Shown: positions 39,303 through 50,097 of the stretch, one piece after another
Numbering within the stretch: position 1 is the stretch's first letter
Layout of the letters: each line of letters starts with the position of its first letter
Assembly (NCBI GenBank): GCA_029975295.1
Contig: JARKPK010000104.1
Location: 1-64,000, forward strand
Source: Thermoguttaceae bacterium
Lineage (GTDB): Bacteria > Planctomycetota > Planctomycetia > Pirellulales > Thermoguttaceae
Length of the DNA: 64,000 nt
Direction of reading: 5' to 3'
Made by a program: the position numbers and the translations under genes
Notes under the pieces: model-generated
Databases searched by the model: none
What the model saw: the letters and a program-made list of their open reading frames with translations, nothing else
What the model was told of the DNA's origin: nothing

Positions 39303-40616
<1,314 letters not shown>

Positions 40617-40638
40617 CTGCCGGCGCACGCTCGCCCCA

Positions 40639-40670
40639 CCGCCGCTTGCATAAGGACAAACAAGCGGCGG
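40639..40670 (+). terminator. Perfect 10-bp hairpin after xylA
   Basis: Bases 40639-40648 (CCGCCGCTTG) pair with 40661-40670 (CAAGCGGCGG) over a 12-base A-rich loop, 22 bases after the xylA stop. No T-run follows. Probably the xylA 3' end; the convergent HAD gene ends at 40864. Confidence 0.55.
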
Positions 40671-40863
40671 CAGGCGGCGGGAAGGCGCTCTGCAAAGCAG
40701 AATGCCGGCTCGTCGCGGCAGCAGGTTGTTGATTGATGTTGATCGCGCCCGACTCGTGGCGGCGCCGCCAGCGCTGCCGCGGGCCGGGCGTGTTTCGCTT
40801 GCAGGCTTACTTGCCGATGCGGGCCGCCGGCGCCGCCCGCGGGCAGACCGATCAACGAACCGA

Positions 40864-41499
40864 TCAACCGACCGCCAGTCCGCGCCGACGCAACTGGCCG
40901 ATCAAATCGACGGCGCCGCGATAGACCACGGCATCGATGCCCGCCGCGGCCGCCCCGGCCCGATTGGCCGCGATGTCATCGGTGAAGAACAGTTCCTCGG
41001 GCGAGCAGCCCGCCGCCTCCGCCGCCGCCTCGAAGATCTTCCGATCGGGCTTCATCGCCCCAACGCGAAAGCTGAGCACGTGGCGATCGAACATCTCGGC
41101 CACATACGCGAATCGCCGCCGGCAGTAGTCCCAGTGCAGTTCGCAGGTGTTCGAAAGGATGCCCAACGGATAGCGGCGCTGCCGCAGTTGCACCAGCAGG
41201 GGCAGGATCTCGTGGTTGGGCCAGAAGAACTCGGTGGCGGCCCGGCGCAATTCGGCCTCGGCCGCCCGAACGCCCGTCCGTCGGCAGAATTCGGCGTAGA
41301 ACTGCCCCGTCGTCATTCGGCCCAGTTCGAGGAGTTCTTGCATGCCCTCGTCGAACAAGATGCGACGAACGGCGGCCTCCGTTGCGCCGGCCGCGGCGGC
41401 CAACTGGCGCACCAACCGTCCGTGATCGAAGCCAACGAGCACCTGGCCCAAATCGAAATAGAGAAACTTGGGGCGGCCCACCGCCGAAATCGGCTTCAT
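40864..41499 (-). CDS. HAD-IA phosphatase, YihX-like
   Basis: A 211-residue HAD hydrolase. FLYFDLGQVLV is motif I with the nucleophile Asp and a Gly at +2, as in E. coli YihX (FDLGNV), where it acts on alpha-D-glucose 1-phosphate. LGILSNTCELHW is motif II, GAMKPDRKIFEAA holds the Lys, and LFFTDDIAANRAGAAAAGI is motif IV. The ATG at 41499 is preferred because AAGGA lies 6 bases upstream; the frame is open to 41571. Tail-to-tail with xylA. Substrate is inferred only. Confidence 0.87.
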   Translation of the reverse strand: MKPISAVGRPKFLYFDLGQVLVGFDHGRLVRQLAAAAGATEAAVRRILFDEGMQELLELGRMTTGQFYAEFCRRTGVRAAEAELRRAATEFFWPNHEILPLLVQLRQRRYPLGILSNTCELHWDYCRRRFAYVAEMFDRHVLSFRVGAMKPDRKIFEAAAEAAGCSPEELFFTDDIAANRAGAAAAGIDAVVYRGAVDLIGQLRRRGLAVG

Positions 41500-41598
41500 C
41501 GCGCGTCCTTGCAAGGCTGCGGCTGTGGTTGTTGACACGGCTGGAACAAACTCATTCATGAAACGGAGCATCCCGGCCGAACGACCGGCAGCGGCTTG

Positions 41599-42186
41599 CT
41601 AGGGCCGGTTCGGCCCATCCGCCCCCCATCCCGCCACGCCCGGCGCCGGCGGCGTCAATCCGACGAACGCCAACGCGGCAACCACCATGCTGTGGGCAAT
41701 TTGGCCCGCGGCAACCATCTCCGAGACCTCCTTTCGCGAAGCCTCGAACACCTCGATCTGCTCGAACGAATCGAACCGCGGCGGAGCCACCAGGCGGCAG
41801 CCTTCGGCCAAAAAAAGATGGCAACGGTTGTTCATGATCGCCGGGTTCGACCAAACCGAAGCCAGCGGGCGAATGCATTCGGCCGCATAGCCGGTCTCTT
41901 CGTTCAGCTCGCGCAGCGCGGCCGCGGCCGGCTCTTCGCCGTGATCAACCATTCCGCCCGGAATCTCGATCACCGTCTCTCGCACCCCGTGCCGAAACTG
42001 CCGGATCAGCACCACATTGCCTTCCCGGGTCAACGGAACGACATTGACCCAGTCGGGCGTGTCGAGCACGACGAAATCGCGCTCGGCGTTCGCCGGTTCG
42101 AGTCGATAACGGTCGCGGCGCAGACGGAAGATCTGATAATCCACCGGCGGCCCGCTCTTCAACAGCGACCAATGCTCGGACGACAT
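41599..42186 (-). CDS. NUDIX hydrolase, ADP-ribose pyrophosphatase-like
   Basis: A 195-residue protein with a complete Nudix box from GGMVDHGEEPAAAA to RELNEETG (GX5EX7REUXEEXGU), preceded by NVVLIRQFRHGVRETVIEIPGG, which resembles ADP-ribose/ADP-sugar pyrophosphatases (NudF-like). It would hydrolyse nucleoside diphosphate sugars to nucleoside monophosphate and sugar phosphate. GGAGAGGGG precedes the ATG. On the same strand as the downstream HAD phosphatase (99 bases) and the upstream redox genes. Confidence 0.92.
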   Translation of the reverse strand: MSSEHWSLLKSGPPVDYQIFRLRRDRYRLEPANAERDFVVLDTPDWVNVVPLTREGNVVLIRQFRHGVRETVIEIPGGMVDHGEEPAAAALRELNEETGYAAECIRPLASVWSNPAIMNNRCHLFLAEGCRLVAPPRFDSFEQIEVFEASRKEVSEMVAAGQIAHSMVVAALAFVGLTPPAPGVAGWGADGPNRP

Positions 42187-42381
42187 CGCCCCTCTCCGCT
42201 CTGCCCGAAAACAACACGAACCGCGGCTGCCATCATATCACGCAACTGCCGGCTCGGCCCAGGAGGATATGGACGGAACGAGCGAAGGGCGATTCTTGCG
42301 TCGGCCCTGCGGGGCCGCGTGGGCGAGGCCGTTTGGTTCGTTTCGCCTGAAGCCGCCCGCCGGCGCACAAGGCCGCGTTGG

Positions 42382-43974
42382 CTAGCGTGCCGAGCCGTCG
42401 GGCCGAGCCGATCCGTCGTGTTTCCAAGCCAAGGCCGCCGTGGGGCAGGCTTCGACGCAGGCCGCAGCCGCCCGCTGCAAGGCCTCGTTGATCTGGCGGC
42501 CCAAAGGGGCCGAAACGCGCACGTCGAACCCTCGCCCGACGAAGGTCAACCCGAACGGCTCGTCGGCCGCCCGTGCAAGTTCGATGCACAGGCCGCATTG
42601 AATGCACTTGCCCGGTTCATAAACAACCTCGGCATGCCGCAGGTCTTGCGAAAACGGCTTGCGATCAGCCGCGAACCGACGCGGCGATGCGCCATACTTG
42701 GCCGCATATTCGCGCAAGCGGCAATCGCCCTGTTTGCGACAATCGCAGTGCAGGCATCGGGCGGCCTGGGCCGCGGCCTCGCTCGCCGCATAACCGATCA
42801 TCGGGTCGCTCGGCTCAAACCGCGGCAGCCGCGCCGATCCGGCGGCCAACTGCACGAGTTCCTCGGCCGCCATTTTGCCGATGCGGGAGTTGAACGGTTC
42901 GCTTGGCCCGACGGGCGTTTCTCCTCGAAGGAACTGATCGACGCTTTCGGCCGCCTCTTTGCCGTCGGCCGCGCTGCGAACAACCATCGCCTTACCCCGC
43001 ACCGCGCAACCGGCGGCGAACACCCCCTGGCGCGAGGTGGCGAACCCCTTGGGCGCAACCTCCAGTCCGCGGCCCGAATGGCCGATTCCCCATCGCGCCG
43101 CCGCGTCGGCTGAGACTGCGCCGCAGCAAAGCACCACAGCGTCGCAACGGGTCAGCAGCGATTCGCATTGGTCGGGCGAATCGATCGCTTGCCCGCAGAA
43201 GACTTCGATGCCCACGGCCAGAAGCGCGGCAATCTCTTTTTCGAGCACGTCGCGGGGCAGCTCGCCTTCCGAGGTTTCGCGCCACAGCCGACCGCCGAGC
43301 CGATCCTCGCGTTCGTAGAGCGAAACGGAATGGCCTTTGGCCGCCAGATAGTACGCGGCTGCCAAGCCGGTTGGCCCGCCGCCGATCACCGCCACGCGCC
43401 GCCCCGTGACCGCCGCGGGCTGGGGCACATAAACGGCGCCCGACTCCAAGTCGGCATCGGCCACGAACCGTTTCAGCCGGCAAATGGCCACCGCCGCATC
43501 CACTCCGCCGCGCCGGCACGCCCGTTCGCATGGGGCCGGGCAAACCCGCCCCAGCACGGCCGGCAAGGCGATGTCGCGTTTGACCGTGGCAATGGCCGCG
43601 CGCAACTGGCCCGCAGCGATCTGCCGCAGCATCAACGGAATGTCCATCCGCGCCGGGCACCCGAAGAAGCACGGCGCCAGGCAATCGCCCACGTGCTCGC
43701 TGAGCAGCAATTCCAGCGCCGAACGCCGCATCGCGCGCACTTCAGCCGTTTCGCTCTCGTAACGGCCGCCCTCAACCGCCGGAGTTCCGCACGAGGGAAC
43801 GATGCGGCCCGTTGCACAATCGCGCACCAGGCAAACCAGGCATGAAGTCAGCGGTCGGCAGCCTTGGCGATAGCACAGCGCGGGCACGTCGCAGCCGGCC
43901 GCCCGCGCGGCGTCGAGCACCGTTGCGCCCTCGGGAACGGTTACAGTCGTTTGGTCAATCGTCAGTCGCGGCAT
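42382..43974 (-). CDS. FAD/Fe-S oxidoreductase: NuoG-like [2Fe-2S] head fused to GltD-like domain and C-terminal 4Fe-4S region
   Basis: A 530-residue multi-domain redox protein. Residues 1-80 form a plant-type ferredoxin domain as at the start of NuoG or NAD-dependent formate dehydrogenase (Cys34, Cys45, Cys48, Cys62). Residues about 95-155 hold Cys clusters (CLAPCFFGC; CPAPCERAC) like the Fe-S region of glutamate synthase small subunit GltD. RRVAVIGGGPTGLAAAYYLAAKGH (about 192-215) is the FAD-binding motif. Near the C-terminus, KCIQCGLC (457-463) and CVEACP (506-511) suggest a further cluster. It probably moves electrons between NAD(P)H and Fe-S partners in complex with the NuoEF fusion upstream. 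The ATG at 43974 is chosen because the ferredoxin domain begins there; the frame continues into the upstream gene. Confidence 0.85.
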   Translation of the reverse strand: MPRLTIDQTTVTVPEGATVLDAARAAGCDVPALCYRQGCRPLTSCLVCLVRDCATGRIVPSCGTPAVEGGRYESETAEVRAMRRSALELLLSEHVGDCLAPCFFGCPARMDIPLMLRQIAAGQLRAAIATVKRDIALPAVLGRVCPAPCERACRRGGVDAAVAICRLKRFVADADLESGAVYVPQPAAVTGRRVAVIGGGPTGLAAAYYLAAKGHSVSLYEREDRLGGRLWRETSEGELPRDVLEKEIAALLAVGIEVFCGQAIDSPDQCESLLTRCDAVVLCCGAVSADAAARWGIGHSGRGLEVAPKGFATSRQGVFAAGCAVRGKAMVVRSAADGKEAAESVDQFLRGETPVGPSEPFNSRIGKMAAEELVQLAAGSARLPRFEPSDPMIGYAASEAAAQAARCLHCDCRKQGDCRLREYAAKYGASPRRFAADRKPFSQDLRHAEVVYEPGKCIQCGLCIELARAADEPFGLTFVGRGFDVRVSAPLGRQINEALQRAAAACVEACPTAALAWKHDGSARPDGSAR

Positions 43975-44137
43975 AATCGGTCGGTTCCATCGGCCGGCGC
44001 GCCACCGCTCAACGAGCGGCGCAGACGGCGTTGGGGCCCGGGCGAATGCGGCCCGCATCAGCGATGGCTGTTCGCCCCGGCTCGGACAATGCGGCCCGGT
44101 CCCTCTTTCTTCGCGGCCGATCGTCGCCGGCCGATTG

Positions 44138-46489
44138 CTACTCCACAACCACAGCGTGTTCGGGGCAAACCTGCCGACAGGTGTCGCATCGCGTGCAACG
44201 ATCGTCGATCACCGCATGTCTCGCGTAGGGAGTCATGGGGATCGCCTGCGTGGGACACTGCTGCGCGCACAGCGTGCATCCGATGCACTGATCGGTGATG
44301 CGGTAGTGGATGAGCGCCTTGCACCGACCCGCCGGGCAGCGGCCGGCCAGATGCGCTTCATACTCGTCGCGGAAGTAGCGCAGGGTGGAAAGCACCGGGT
44401 TGGGGGCCGTCCGACCCAGGCCGCAAATGCTGCCGCGTTGCACTTCGACGGCCAGCAGTTCGAGCTGATCGAGGTCGTCGCTGCGGCCGCGGCCTTCGCA
44501 GATTCGGTTCAGAATGTCGAGCATCCGCCGCGTCCCGACGCGGCAGAAGGTGCATTTGCCGCACGACTGGTCCTGCGTGAAATGCAGAAAATACCGCGCG
44601 ATGTCGACCATGCAGTCGGCGTCGTCGAGCACGACCAGACCGCCCGAGCCCATGATCGCCCCGACGCGCGTCAGCGATTCGAAATCGACGGGCGTGTCGG
44701 CCAACGCGGCGGGCACGCACCCGCCCGAAGGACCGCCCACCTGCACCGCCTTGAGGGAACGTCCGCCGGGCACCCCTCCGCCGATCTCTTCGACGATCTG
44801 CCGGAGGCTGATCCCCATGGGCACCTCGATCAGTCCGCCCCGCCGCACCTTGCCGGCCAAGGCGAAAACCTTCGTGCCCTTGCTCGCACCGGCGCCGATG
44901 CTTGCGAACGCCGCTGCGCCGTTGCGGACGATCCAGGGCACCAAGGCGTAGGTTTCGACGTTGTTGACCAGTGTGGGTTTGCCCCACAAGCCGCACTCGG
45001 CCGGAAACGGAGGCCGCAGCCGCGGCATGCCGCGCCTTCCCTCGATCGAGGCCAGCAGGGCCGTCTCTTCGCCGCACACAAACGCCCCGGCGCCCTCTTG
45101 AACCCGAAACCGCAGCGAATAGCGGCTGCCCAACAATCCCTCGCCCAACAGGCCGCGTTCGGCGCAACGGGCCAGCGCGGCATTGATCCGTTCGACAGCC
45201 AGCGGGTATTCCGCGCGGATGTACAGAATCGCTTCGTGCGCGCCGACGGCCAGCGCGGCAATCGCCATGCCCTCGATAATCCGATAGGGAAACGACTCGA
45301 GCAGCATGCGGTCCATAAACGCGCCGGGGTCGCCCTCGTCGCCGTTGCACACCACATACTTCGGTTCGGCGGCGGCCTGCCGCACCCGATCCCATTTCAG
45401 CCCGGTGGGAAACCCCGCCCCGCCCCGGCCGCGCAAACCGCTTTGCTTCACCTCGTCGACGATTCGCGGCGGCGACCACTGATCGATGCACTTCCGCAGC
45501 GCGGCAAAACCATCATTCCGCAGATACTCGTCCAAATCCAACGGATCGATTCGCCCGCCGTGCTCCGTGGCCAAATGCAACTGCGGCCCCAAGAAGGCGC
45601 AAATCACCGGGTCGCGCCGATCGACCCCGGCGCAACGGCTGTCCGGCGGACCGGCGCCGTTGGCCCATCGATCCAGCCAGCGGGCCACCGCCCGCGATGT
45701 GCGCCGCCACCAACCCCGCGGACGAAAATGATCGAGCACGATCTCGCCGGCGTCCTCGGGACTCACTTTGGTGAATAACTTGTTTCCGCCGTCGGGCATC
45801 ACCAGTTCGACCAACGGGGTTTGATGGCACATCCCCACGCAGCCCACTCGTTTGACGCCGGCGGCCACGGCCCCCTGACGCAGCGCCTGCTCGATCGCCT
45901 CGTGAACCTTGCCGCTTCCTTGGGCCACGCAGCACGATCCCAAACCGACGCGCACTTCGCCCTCGTGCGCCGCTGCGGCAACGCCCCCGCCCGCCGGCGC
46001 CGGCGACTTCCCGTTGCCGCAATGACTGAGAAAGTCGGCCAACACGTCGCCGACGTGCGACGGCGCCACGCGACCGAACGTCCGGCCGTCGATCTGCACC
46101 ACCGGCGCCAACGTGCAACAACCGAGGCACGCCACTTTTTCGATGGTGAAGCGTCCGAACGAGTCGGTGTCTTCCCCGGGGGCCAGCTTCAGCTCGCGCT
46201 CGAAGGCCGACTGAACCAGCCCCGATCCTTTCACATGGCACGCCGTTCCGTGGCATACGGCGATGATGTGCTCGCCGACGGGCTTCAGGCGAAATTGATT
46301 GTAGAAGGTCGCCACGCCGGTAATATCCGCCGGCTTGATCTCCGTTTGTTCGCACACCCGATCAAGCGCCGCCCGCGGCAAATAGCGATACCGCCGTTGC
46401 AGCGCCTGCAAAATGCCGATCACCGCCTCGGGCTTTCGCCCCAAGCGTTCCACCACCTGATCGACATAGCCCAGGTCCAGGTCGGCCAT
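44138..46489 (-). CDS. NuoE-NuoF fusion diaphorase with extra thioredoxin-like and 2x[4Fe-4S] domains
   Basis: A 783-residue fusion. Residues 1-160 are NuoE/24-kDa type with [2Fe-2S] ligands Cys79, Cys84, Cys121 and Cys125. About 178-255 is a second thioredoxin-like ferredoxin (CC at 186-187, Cys217, Cys221), as in HydB/HoxF-type proteins. About 290-700 is NuoF: GRGGAGFPTGLKW (FMN/NADH), GDEGDPGAF, GAGAYVCGEET-like, and SCGKCTFCRVG (643-651, the N3 cluster with Cys689). The C-terminus has two CxxCxxCxxxC ferredoxin motifs (735-745; 765-775). This is the NADH-oxidising module used by bifurcating hydrogenases and formate dehydrogenases. Its ATG at 46489 overlaps the upstream stop as TGATG, so translation is coupled. 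Confidence 0.92.
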   Translation of the reverse strand: MADLDLGYVDQVVERLGRKPEAVIGILQALQRRYRYLPRAALDRVCEQTEIKPADITGVATFYNQFRLKPVGEHIIAVCHGTACHVKGSGLVQSAFERELKLAPGEDTDSFGRFTIEKVACLGCCTLAPVVQIDGRTFGRVAPSHVGDVLADFLSHCGNGKSPAPAGGGVAAAAHEGEVRVGLGSCCVAQGSGKVHEAIEQALRQGAVAAGVKRVGCVGMCHQTPLVELVMPDGGNKLFTKVSPEDAGEIVLDHFRPRGWWRRTSRAVARWLDRWANGAGPPDSRCAGVDRRDPVICAFLGPQLHLATEHGGRIDPLDLDEYLRNDGFAALRKCIDQWSPPRIVDEVKQSGLRGRGGAGFPTGLKWDRVRQAAAEPKYVVCNGDEGDPGAFMDRMLLESFPYRIIEGMAIAALAVGAHEAILYIRAEYPLAVERINAALARCAERGLLGEGLLGSRYSLRFRVQEGAGAFVCGEETALLASIEGRRGMPRLRPPFPAECGLWGKPTLVNNVETYALVPWIVRNGAAAFASIGAGASKGTKVFALAGKVRRGGLIEVPMGISLRQIVEEIGGGVPGGRSLKAVQVGGPSGGCVPAALADTPVDFESLTRVGAIMGSGGLVVLDDADCMVDIARYFLHFTQDQSCGKCTFCRVGTRRMLDILNRICEGRGRSDDLDQLELLAVEVQRGSICGLGRTAPNPVLSTLRYFRDEYEAHLAGRCPAGRCKALIHYRITDQCIGCTLCAQQCPTQAIPMTPYARHAVIDDRCTRCDTCRQVCPEHAVVVE

Positions 46490-48453
46490 CAATCAGCTCG
46501 CAAACAAAACAGGTGCTTCTTGCCGCGCAAATAGATTCGCCCCGGCTGCCAAGCCGGACTGCTGACGCACCCTTCGCCCAACGAAGCCTCGATGACGGCC
46601 TTGCCCTCCGTCTCGCTCGGTTCGATCCACCAAGCGCGGCCCTCGGTGTCGATCAGAAACAGCTTGCCGCCGGCCCAAGAGGGCGACGCGGAGAAGGCCG
46701 AGTCTTCGAATTCTTTATCCCACAGCATTTCGCCCGATTGCGCGTCGTAGCAGGTGAGAATGCCGTTCGACGACGCAATGAACACCCACCGCTCGAGGGC
46801 CAACGGGCCGGCCGTATCGGGCAGATTGTCTTCGCCCTTCCACAGCAAATACTGCTTGGCCGTCTCTTTGTCGCGGGTCAGGTCGCCTTCGCCGTCGGCC
46901 TTGATGGCCGTCAACGCGGGGAACTCGCTCACCGTGTACACCCGATCTCCGAAGAACGTCGGCGACGGGCCGACATCTTGACGAAGCACCTTCGCCCGCC
47001 ACAGTTCGCGCCCATCGGACGGGTCGTAACTGATCGCCCACGGATCGGCCGCGGTGATCAACTGCATCCGTCCGGCGATCGACGCCACCAGCGGCGTCGC
47101 CCACGAGTTGGGCGTTTCGCGGACGGCCTGCCAAACGATCTCGCCGCTGCGCGAATCGATGGCCAGCAATCGCGATTTCGCCTCGGCCGCCTTATGACCC
47201 TGATCGAACGGCACGAGCAGCAGCCGCCCGTAGTTCAGCAGCGAGGCGGCATGCCCGTATGAGTTCTCCGGCACGCCCAACTGTTTGTGCCACACCGGTT
47301 CACCGTCGAAGGTGAATGCGGCCAAACTCCCATCGGCGAAGACGGCGTAAACCCGCCGACCGTCGGCGGCCGCGGTGGGCGCCGCATAACCGGTGGCGTC
47401 GAGCACCTTCGGCGGAGGCCCGGCCGCCGCTTCGACCGGCCGGCTCCAAAGCAGGCGTCCGTCTTCGGCATCAAAGCAATACACCTCGCGTTTCGTTTCG
47501 GTCGCACCGGTGACGAACACCCGCTTGCCCCAGACGACGGCCGAACTGTTGCCCGGCAGCGGAATCGGCGACTTCCAAACGACGCCCTCACCTGCGGCGC
47601 CGTCAAAGGCGGCGGCCTTGATTGCGGCCCGCGCCACGCCCGTTCCCTCCGGTCCGCGGAATCGCGGCCAAGCGGCCAGGTATTCCTCGGCAGAAAACAC
47701 CTCGTCGGCAGTTGCACCGGAAGGCTTCGGCCCATCCACGCCGCCCGCCGGCGTTGACGCCTGCGGATTCGTCGGCAAGTCGTCCGCCGGATGGGCCTCG
47801 CTGGGCTTCTCACCGCCGGGTTTTTCGCTGCTGGATGTCGGGCCACCCGGCTGCAACGCGGCGATCTGGCCGCCCGCCCCGGGACGATCGACTGGTTCGG
47901 CTTGGGCCAGCGGCCCGTCGCCGCGGTGGCGCGGCAGCGGCGACGACACCCCGACGCCAAGCCCCACGATGACGCCCAGCACGAAGAGCCCCGCGGCCCC
48001 CACGCTCCAACGCGCCCATTGCGCCTGCTGCCCAACCAGATCGCCTTCGGCGGCCGCCTGCGGCAAAGGAAGCGACCTGCGCAGCACCGATGCCGCCTTC
48101 GCCGCCGCGGCGCAGACCGCAGCGCCGATGGCCAGCATCACTGCGCCGATCGCGCTAAAGGCCCGTTGCCGAAAATACTCTTGCCGCAGCCGTTCATCCA
48201 GAAGCCGCATCTGTTCGAGCACGGCCGCGTTGTCGGGCTGCTCGCGCGCAGCCAAAATGGCCGTCTTATACGCCACGGTTTCCATCGGATGCTTCTCGCC
48301 GCGAAGGGCGAAGTCGTAGAGCATCAGCGCGGCTACCACGAGGGTAAACGCCCCGGCCACCACGGCCGCGCGAACGGCGGCGTTGTAGCGATCGTCAAGG
48401 GCGCCGTTTCGGGCTTCCGAACCAGTCATAGTCGTCTCGGGCTGAGGAGTCAT
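46489..48453 (-). CDS. Membrane-anchored PQQ-like beta-propeller protein
   Basis: A 654-residue protein. The N-terminal part has three hydrophobic segments (about 29-48, 102-122, 150-170), followed by a Pro/Gly-rich linker (to about 255). The rest is a PQQ-like/BamB-type propeller: WPRFRGPEGTGVA, then repeated blades of the form VYCFDAEDGRLLWSRPV, RLLAIDSRSGEIVWQAV, and ILTCYDAQSGEMLWDKEF. The opening WPxFRGP is typical of planctomycete PQQ-like proteins, which usually lack proven PQQ. Probably membrane-bound with the propeller outside. TGATG coupling to the NuoEF gene implies a shared complex. Confidence 0.87.
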   Translation of the reverse strand: MTPQPETTMTGSEARNGALDDRYNAAVRAAVVAGAFTLVVAALMLYDFALRGEKHPMETVAYKTAILAAREQPDNAAVLEQMRLLDERLRQEYFRQRAFSAIGAVMLAIGAAVCAAAAKAASVLRRSLPLPQAAAEGDLVGQQAQWARWSVGAAGLFVLGVIVGLGVGVSSPLPRHRGDGPLAQAEPVDRPGAGGQIAALQPGGPTSSSEKPGGEKPSEAHPADDLPTNPQASTPAGGVDGPKPSGATADEVFSAEEYLAAWPRFRGPEGTGVARAAIKAAAFDGAAGEGVVWKSPIPLPGNSSAVVWGKRVFVTGATETKREVYCFDAEDGRLLWSRPVEAAAGPPPKVLDATGYAAPTAAADGRRVYAVFADGSLAAFTFDGEPVWHKQLGVPENSYGHAASLLNYGRLLLVPFDQGHKAAEAKSRLLAIDSRSGEIVWQAVRETPNSWATPLVASIAGRMQLITAADPWAISYDPSDGRELWRAKVLRQDVGPSPTFFGDRVYTVSEFPALTAIKADGEGDLTRDKETAKQYLLWKGEDNLPDTAGPLALERWVFIASSNGILTCYDAQSGEMLWDKEFEDSAFSASPSWAGGKLFLIDTEGRAWWIEPSETEGKAVIEASLGEGCVSSPAWQPGRIYLRGKKHLFCLRAD

Positions 48454-48509
48454 CTCTTTCGATCAAATAGGCCGCCGCTATTGGCGCCGAAAAGAATATT
48501 GCATCGAGT

Positions 48510-49892
48510 CTAACCAACGGGGGTTTGAGACGGGGCCGCTTTCGCGCCAGGAGGCGGCTCGCCCGGCGGCAATTGGCTTTCGTCCATCAACCCCAATCGG
48601 ACCTGTTCTTTCGGACAATACCAGAAGCATCGCCCGCACGACACGCATCCGCGCCGATCGGGCTCGTACTCATCGCGGCGCGGCCTCATGCACAACGCAA
48701 CCATCTTTACGCCGAACACCAGCCCCACCCAGCCTCCGAAGGCCGCCGACGCCCAGGCGAACCGCTGCCGCAGCCGCTCGGCGCCGGCATAGAGCGATTC
48801 GACGCTTTCGCCCGACGCCCGAAAACCCGTCGTCGCGTCGGTCGGCTCGATCCGTTGGCCGGCATCTTCGCGATAGATCCGCTCGGCCAACCGCACCTGC
48901 GGATGCAGCGACGACATGGCGTCGCGCAACTGCCACCCCACAGCCGCCCCCGCGCCCATCAACACCGGCAGCGCGGCCAGCGCCGCGAACAGCCGGCTCC
49001 GCGCGCGAACGCGTTCGGCTGCGTCGGGCGGGCCGGCCGGCGGTTCGATCGCGTTGTACGGGCAAACGTCCGCGCACAGGCGACAGCGGATGCACTCCTT
49101 CGGCGGAATCCGCACGTGACGGTGCGACGCCCGCGAAAGAACCCCCAAGACCGCGCCCAACGGGCAAAGGAATCTGCAATACGGACGCGCCACGAACACC
49201 CCGATCAACAGCAACGATCCGCCGAAGACAAGCATCGGGAACGGGCCGCTGAAACGAAAGAACCCCACGAACGGATCGTAGCGGCAGATCAGCATCGCAC
49301 CGCCCGCGGCGGCCACCGCCACCGCCCAGCCCAAATAAAGATAGGCCAGCAGTCCGAGGGAATGATCGAGCCAACGGGGCACGCGCATCGGCCGCAGCGC
49401 CGCCAGCTCTTGGATCGCGCCTAAGGGACAAACGGCCGCGCAAAACGTCCGCCCGAAAAACAACGTGGAAATCAGCGGCAGGGCGAAAAAGGCCGCCACC
49501 GACCAAGGCAGCAGGTAACTTGCATCGGCCAGCGCCAGAACCACGTTCTGAATCGCCCCGATGGAACAAACGCATCCCTGCCGCACGAAGCCGAACCACA
49601 CCAGCGAGGCGATCGTCAGCCCCAGCAGCCACACCCGAGAGCGCCGCACCAGCGCGGCGTACGAGGCTGCGGCAATCGCCGCGGCCAACAGGGCCACATC
49701 GATCGCTTCGCGCCACGGCCGGCCCGCGGGCGGGTGCTGCGTGTCGGGCACTTCGTAGCTGGTGAAGTCGGGCAGCGGAATCTCGGCGCCGCGCAGCTCG
49801 CCCCTGGGGCAAAGAGTCGTCCAGAAAATCACCGTCGCCGCCGCCAGGGCGGGCAAGCAACGATGCCAACGTTCAACCAACGTCATCCCCAT
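48510..49892 (-). CDS. NapH/NosR-like membrane polyferredoxin
   Basis: A 460-residue membrane Fe-S protein with about six hydrophobic segments. Two cytoplasmic-side Cys motifs of the NapH/NosR/CcoG family are seen: FGRTFCAAVCPLGA (Cys151, Cys155) and ARPYCRFLCPLGA (Cys239, Cys243). Two ferredoxin motifs follow: CIRCRLCADVCP (267-278) and CVSCGRCFWYCP (416-427), plus a GCVCS at 107-109. Relatives carry electrons between quinol and Fe-S or heme partners. The frame is open to 50147, but the ATG at 49892 begins just before the first hydrophobic segment; its ribosome-binding site is weak, so the start is uncertain. Confidence 0.87.
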   Translation of the reverse strand: MGMTLVERWHRCLPALAAATVIFWTTLCPRGELRGAEIPLPDFTSYEVPDTQHPPAGRPWREAIDVALLAAAIAAASYAALVRRSRVWLLGLTIASLVWFGFVRQGCVCSIGAIQNVVLALADASYLLPWSVAAFFALPLISTLFFGRTFCAAVCPLGAIQELAALRPMRVPRWLDHSLGLLAYLYLGWAVAVAAAGGAMLICRYDPFVGFFRFSGPFPMLVFGGSLLLIGVFVARPYCRFLCPLGAVLGVLSRASHRHVRIPPKECIRCRLCADVCPYNAIEPPAGPPDAAERVRARSRLFAALAALPVLMGAGAAVGWQLRDAMSSLHPQVRLAERIYREDAGQRIEPTDATTGFRASGESVESLYAGAERLRQRFAWASAAFGGWVGLVFGVKMVALCMRPRRDEYEPDRRGCVSCGRCFWYCPKEQVRLGLMDESQLPPGEPPPGAKAAPSQTPVG

Positions 49893-50097
49893 GCTCTTAT
49901 CGTGCCGCAAGGCGGTTCGCCGGCCGAGCCGGAATCCCTTCTGTCTCCGCCGGCTCGCCCTTAGCAATGCCGCGCCGCTGATGCAGCCGCACCGGGCCGC
50001 GCATGCGGCGCAAAGCGGCACACCGTAGCGGAAAAAATGTTGCGTGTTGTCTGAGGATCCATATGGCCGCGGCGGAGATTCGTCCACCTCGCGGGGA